Origin: Sphagnum compactum
Lineage: Eukaryota; Bryophyta; Sphagnopsida; Sphagnales
NCBI GenBank assembly: GCA_965153455.1
Contig: OZ234501.1
Location: forward strand, 2,728,001-2,792,000
Direction of reading: 5' to 3'
Length of the DNA: 64,000 nucleotides
The position numbers were made by a program, and so were the translations under genes. The notes under the pieces are model-generated. The model was not told the origin of the DNA. It did not search any database and saw only the letters and a list, made by a program, of their open reading frames with translations. Positions 61,101 to 64,000 of this stretch are shown piece after piece. Each line of letters opens with the position of its first letter. The stretch's first letter is position 1.

Positions 61101-61527
61101 ACATGATTGTATACATTCCAGAACAATCTCCATTGAGCTCAATTATTTGGCCAGTATTCAGATGGCCTATACTGATTACAATTCCGCAACACCACATAAT
61201 AGCTAGCATCTTCCAAGAGAAGTGTTCCTCTCACAACCCTACTTCTAATCAACCTACTGAGTTACAAGTTAACTCTTTGAAAAGTCAGTGGCCCCAAGGT
61301 TGTACTGCAAACCCACCCTCCATATGACAGTTGTTTGTTTGATGTCCCAAAACAAACTCTTAAACTTGCCCACATCATCCTCAGCAAGAAAAGCACCATT
61401 TTGTTGTACACTTAAGTGGCCTAAAATCATGACTAGAGAAAGAATGGTATTTGCTGCCAAAAAAAATATGGCTGTGGAGGATATTTTCATTCAAATCAAG
61501 TAGGATATCGTTGGGTTGGGCAAGATT
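58131..61527. other. Spacer, nothing recognised
   Basis: Short open frames only. 59000-60300 is A/C-rich on the plus strand. The part just below 61528 is presumably the 3' untranslated region of the EF-hand gene. Confidence 0.45.
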
Positions 61528-63248
61528 CTATGGAGATACAAAATCATCATCACCCTCATCCTCAAGACCTACCCAGTCTGTGAAGGCAAACAAAAACTCC
61601 TTAAATGTGACTGTCCCGTCCTTGTCCCAATCCATCTCCTCTGGTGGGCATCACAATTCATGAATGTCAGTCCCTTTCACAAAACGAAGACATAAGGCAA
61701 AAGAGGAATGATGTAGCCAGCTAACAAGTATGACCAGTATCTTAAGGCTCTGGCCTCCATACTGTGTCTGATGGCTATAGAAAGACCGTGTTCTCAATGC
61801 TCCCCCAAGGACTCTCCTAGGGCTTCCCACACTGTACAGATGGTCTGCTGCTCACTCTACATCCTCTATAGCTGTAGAATGAACCTCAAGAAGTTCTGAC
61901 ACACAGCCACTTGCAAGTTGACCATCAGCCCCACCACTTAGCTATCCACAGCCTTGCAGTACACAAGTTGATTATCAATGGAAAGCTTACCAAATCTTTC
62001 CAAGCCAATCTTGTCACCTTGGCGGCCTGGAGATGATCTGTTGATAGCATCCACCAAGTCCTCCTTGCTGACATAGCCATCCTTGTTCTGATCAAAAAAG
62101 ACAAAAGCTTCCACTATTGTGTCAAATGTCGCCTCTAACTGTGGTAGACATATTCGTGATTTCTGTGTCTGAAATCTGCAGTCAAGGTGAAACATCTTAC
62201 CTACAGAGATGAGCAGATCGTATTATTCAGGCTCAAGTTGCTTACACACCCACCTCAATATGAAGCACATATTGATTGAAAGTTTGATGTACAGCTCATT
62301 GAGCTCTAATTTTAAAGAAATAAGGGACAAGGACAGTACAAAGGGTTGCTGACTTTTGCTGCACTACCAGGCTAATGCTTGCATAGACACCGAACATTAA
62401 CACCATGTGTTCCTACTGTGGATAACAGCCATAAGAGCCACTATCCACAGTTTCTCAGAGTCCTCATAGAAAGAAAAGTCTTCAAGGAAGGGATACAGGT
62501 TGGCCTGGTTCACTAGTGCTTCCGCTGCAACTTGACACACCAAGAAGGTACACAAGTGCCAGCAACACTATGAACTCCTTGAACTCGATGGCATGGCTAC
62601 TGTCCATGTCACTCTCTGCATGCAACTCCTCGACTTCCTTTTCTGAAATCTCTACCTTCAACTCCTTCAAACAATGCTTTAATTCTTCCATGTCTATGGC
62701 TCCACTGCCATCCTTATCTGCCATCACCCAACATACCTCTTAGGATACTAAAATAGGTGCCACCAAGATAGCAACATCCAATTAGTCTTCAAGGCAATCC
62801 CAGGAGTAACCAGAGCTCATTGGTTATCAAGGCAGCAGAGAAAGGAACCTCAAGTAGCCATATACAAGAGACACTTTGATACCATTGGTTGGTGTTTCTG
62901 AAAGGTTTATGCTGCTCTCCAGTCTAGGAGACTATCCACCACATACTGGTAGTAGCCCTACTAATAGTATGGAACTGTCCACCAAATTGTGTGTTATCTT
63001 GCAGCCTGTATTTGCTTTTCACAGAACAAATTGCACGCTGGGGATGTTGGAACAATACCATATTTTCTAAACACAATTCTCACAGCTTCAAAGGATTCAT
63101 CAATTTTGTGGAACTTCATAATGATACTGTTGAAGGATTTCAAAGAGAATTGGCCCGACTGTGCTCTCTCTGCCATTGCCTTCACCATCCTCCTCTCGAT
63201 TTTAGATGGCTGGGATCCTTCCACACCTTTGCTCTGCCCAACCCCCAT
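61528..63248 (-). CDS. EF-hand calcium-binding protein, CML21/CML22-like
   Basis: Calmodulin-like sensor, four exons in gene order: 63248-63059, 62738-62497, 62168-61991, 61640-61528, giving 240 residues. MGVGQSK fits the N-myristoylation pattern (G2, S6), so membrane anchoring is likely. KSFNSIIMKFHKIDESFEAV is the family signature. Four EF loops: DKDGSGAIDMEE (71-82), DMDSSHAIEFKE (107-118, His at position 6 in place of Gly), DQNKDGYVSKED (170-181, Asp at position 12, which usually lowers Ca2+ affinity or favours Mg2+) and DWDKDGTVTFKE (207-218). The tail EDEGDDDFVSP is acidic. The junction of exons 2 and 3 is uncertain: I used CCT|GTATCC with acceptor TTTCAG; an alternative donor after YLLG (62533 region) with an acceptor at about 62202 also keeps frame. 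Exon 1 to 2 (AAATATG|GT, AAG|AGGTATG) gives KYEVCWVMADKDG, a slightly unusual linker. Confidence 0.9.
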
Positions 63249-64000
63249 TGCTACCTCTTTCCTTGCTGGGCTCTCTTAACCTGTTTTGCAACCTGCCGGA
63301 CCCACTCAGTCCACAAACCTAACACTTGCAGCACACTATACAATATGGATCACTCCTCTGCAATCTCTGAACACAAGTCCAAAGGATGGTCCCATTCCAG
63401 GGATTATGGTGGCCTGGCAGGGGTGTGATACATGTGGTATTTTTGTCAGTTTCCACCTACAAACATACACAAACCCCGGGAAGTAAGTTAATTAAACAAA
63501 TATCAAAGAAGTCTGACATCAAAGGTTGTCCTATCCCACAAGTCAGATGAAAGAGAAGTTCTTCTTTTCCTATTTGGGGGGAGTGTGTTGGGATTGGTGA
63601 ACAGAAATCCTAATGCGATGAACTGCATGCACAAGACAATATAGCGCTTCGGACAGGCTAATCAGCAATGACATTACAGAGAGTAAGAAATGCCGAGGAG
63701 GCAAGACATCTTGTCCACTCAAAAAACTGTTCAGTTTCATGTCACAAAGCACACTCCATAGACCCATCATAGGCCAAACGTGGAAGTCACAGAACCCCAA
63801 ACAGATACCTGGAGGAGGGCTGGGAGATGGCTTGCAAGAGTCAAAAGACCACAAAGCAATGAATACAAACCAAGGAACAAGACAGCTGCATGGCAACATG
63901 AACCACACAACCTTCAAACCAAATATCCCACATGCTGATCACACAAAGAACCAAAGCAACAACACAACCAGTTGCAAACCTTAAGCTGAAAGAGCAGGCA
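63249..64000 (-). promoter_or_regulatory. 5' flank of the EF-hand gene
   Basis: Upstream leader or promoter, possibly with a leader intron. A 115-codon minus-strand open frame at 63570-63917 (KVVWFMLPCSCLVPWF onward) resembles nothing I know and is probably chance. Confidence 0.35.

Noticed and set aside
63570-63917. 115-codon minus-strand frame upstream of the EF-hand gene
   Set aside because: No recognised motif and no splice link to the gene; probably chance.
1-64000. tRNA, rRNA or other structured RNA genes
   Set aside because: A read-through for T-loop and box motifs gave nothing convincing; a covariance search was not possible.

Overview
The window is nuclear DNA from a land plant, probably a seedless one (bryophyte, lycophyte or fern grade). 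The evidence is GT-AG introns of about 100-1500 bp, plastid and peroxisome genes, an MCA-type channel gene found only in plants, PPR debris, and LINE, copia and hAT relics in AT-rich spacers. The lineage is inferred from gene style and cannot be fixed from sequence alone.

Layout. 0-3 kb: 3' part of a TTI2-like gene (+). 3-6.5 kb: AT-rich spacer and tandem repeats. 6.5-9 kb: LysM-domain gene (+). 9-11.2 kb: spacer with one orphan coding-like exon. 11.27-17.27 kb: a complete-ended hAT DNA transposon with 19-bp terminal inverted repeats and a perfect 8-bp target duplication, carrying a decayed transposase. 17.3-30 kb: gene-free, with a LINE reverse-transcriptase relic (-) and a Ty1/copia relic (+). 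30.7-34.9 kb: a two-exon gene for a 1335-residue disordered protein with an OVATE-like C-terminus. 35-39.5 kb: a 72-bp in-frame minisatellite and a second hAT relic. 39.9-43.3 kb: threonine deaminase (+, nine exons, first intron GC-AG). 46.6-50.2 kb: PEX11 (+, seven exons). 50.8-51.1 kb: PPR pseudogene (-). 52.4-55.7 kb: MCA calcium-channel gene (-, six exons). 55.8-58.1 kb: repeats. 61.5-63.2 kb: four-EF-hand CML21/22-like calcium sensor (-, four exons).

Most exon boundaries were set by hand from reading-frame continuity, splice consensus and remembered family conservation. For the threonine deaminase, PEX11, MCA, LysM, OVATE-like and CML genes all exon phases close without a frame break. 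The genes do not form a pathway: they serve branched-chain amino-acid synthesis in plastids, peroxisome division, calcium entry, calcium sensing, PIKK chaperoning and probably growth regulation. MCA and the EF-hand gene are neighbours on the same strand and both concern calcium, but this may be chance. The most notable features are the hAT insertion with its recognisable pre-insertion relative, the Asp-to-Asn change at the key acidic residue of MCA, the triplicated splice acceptor in MCA, the GC-AG intron, and the large EYS-module protein.
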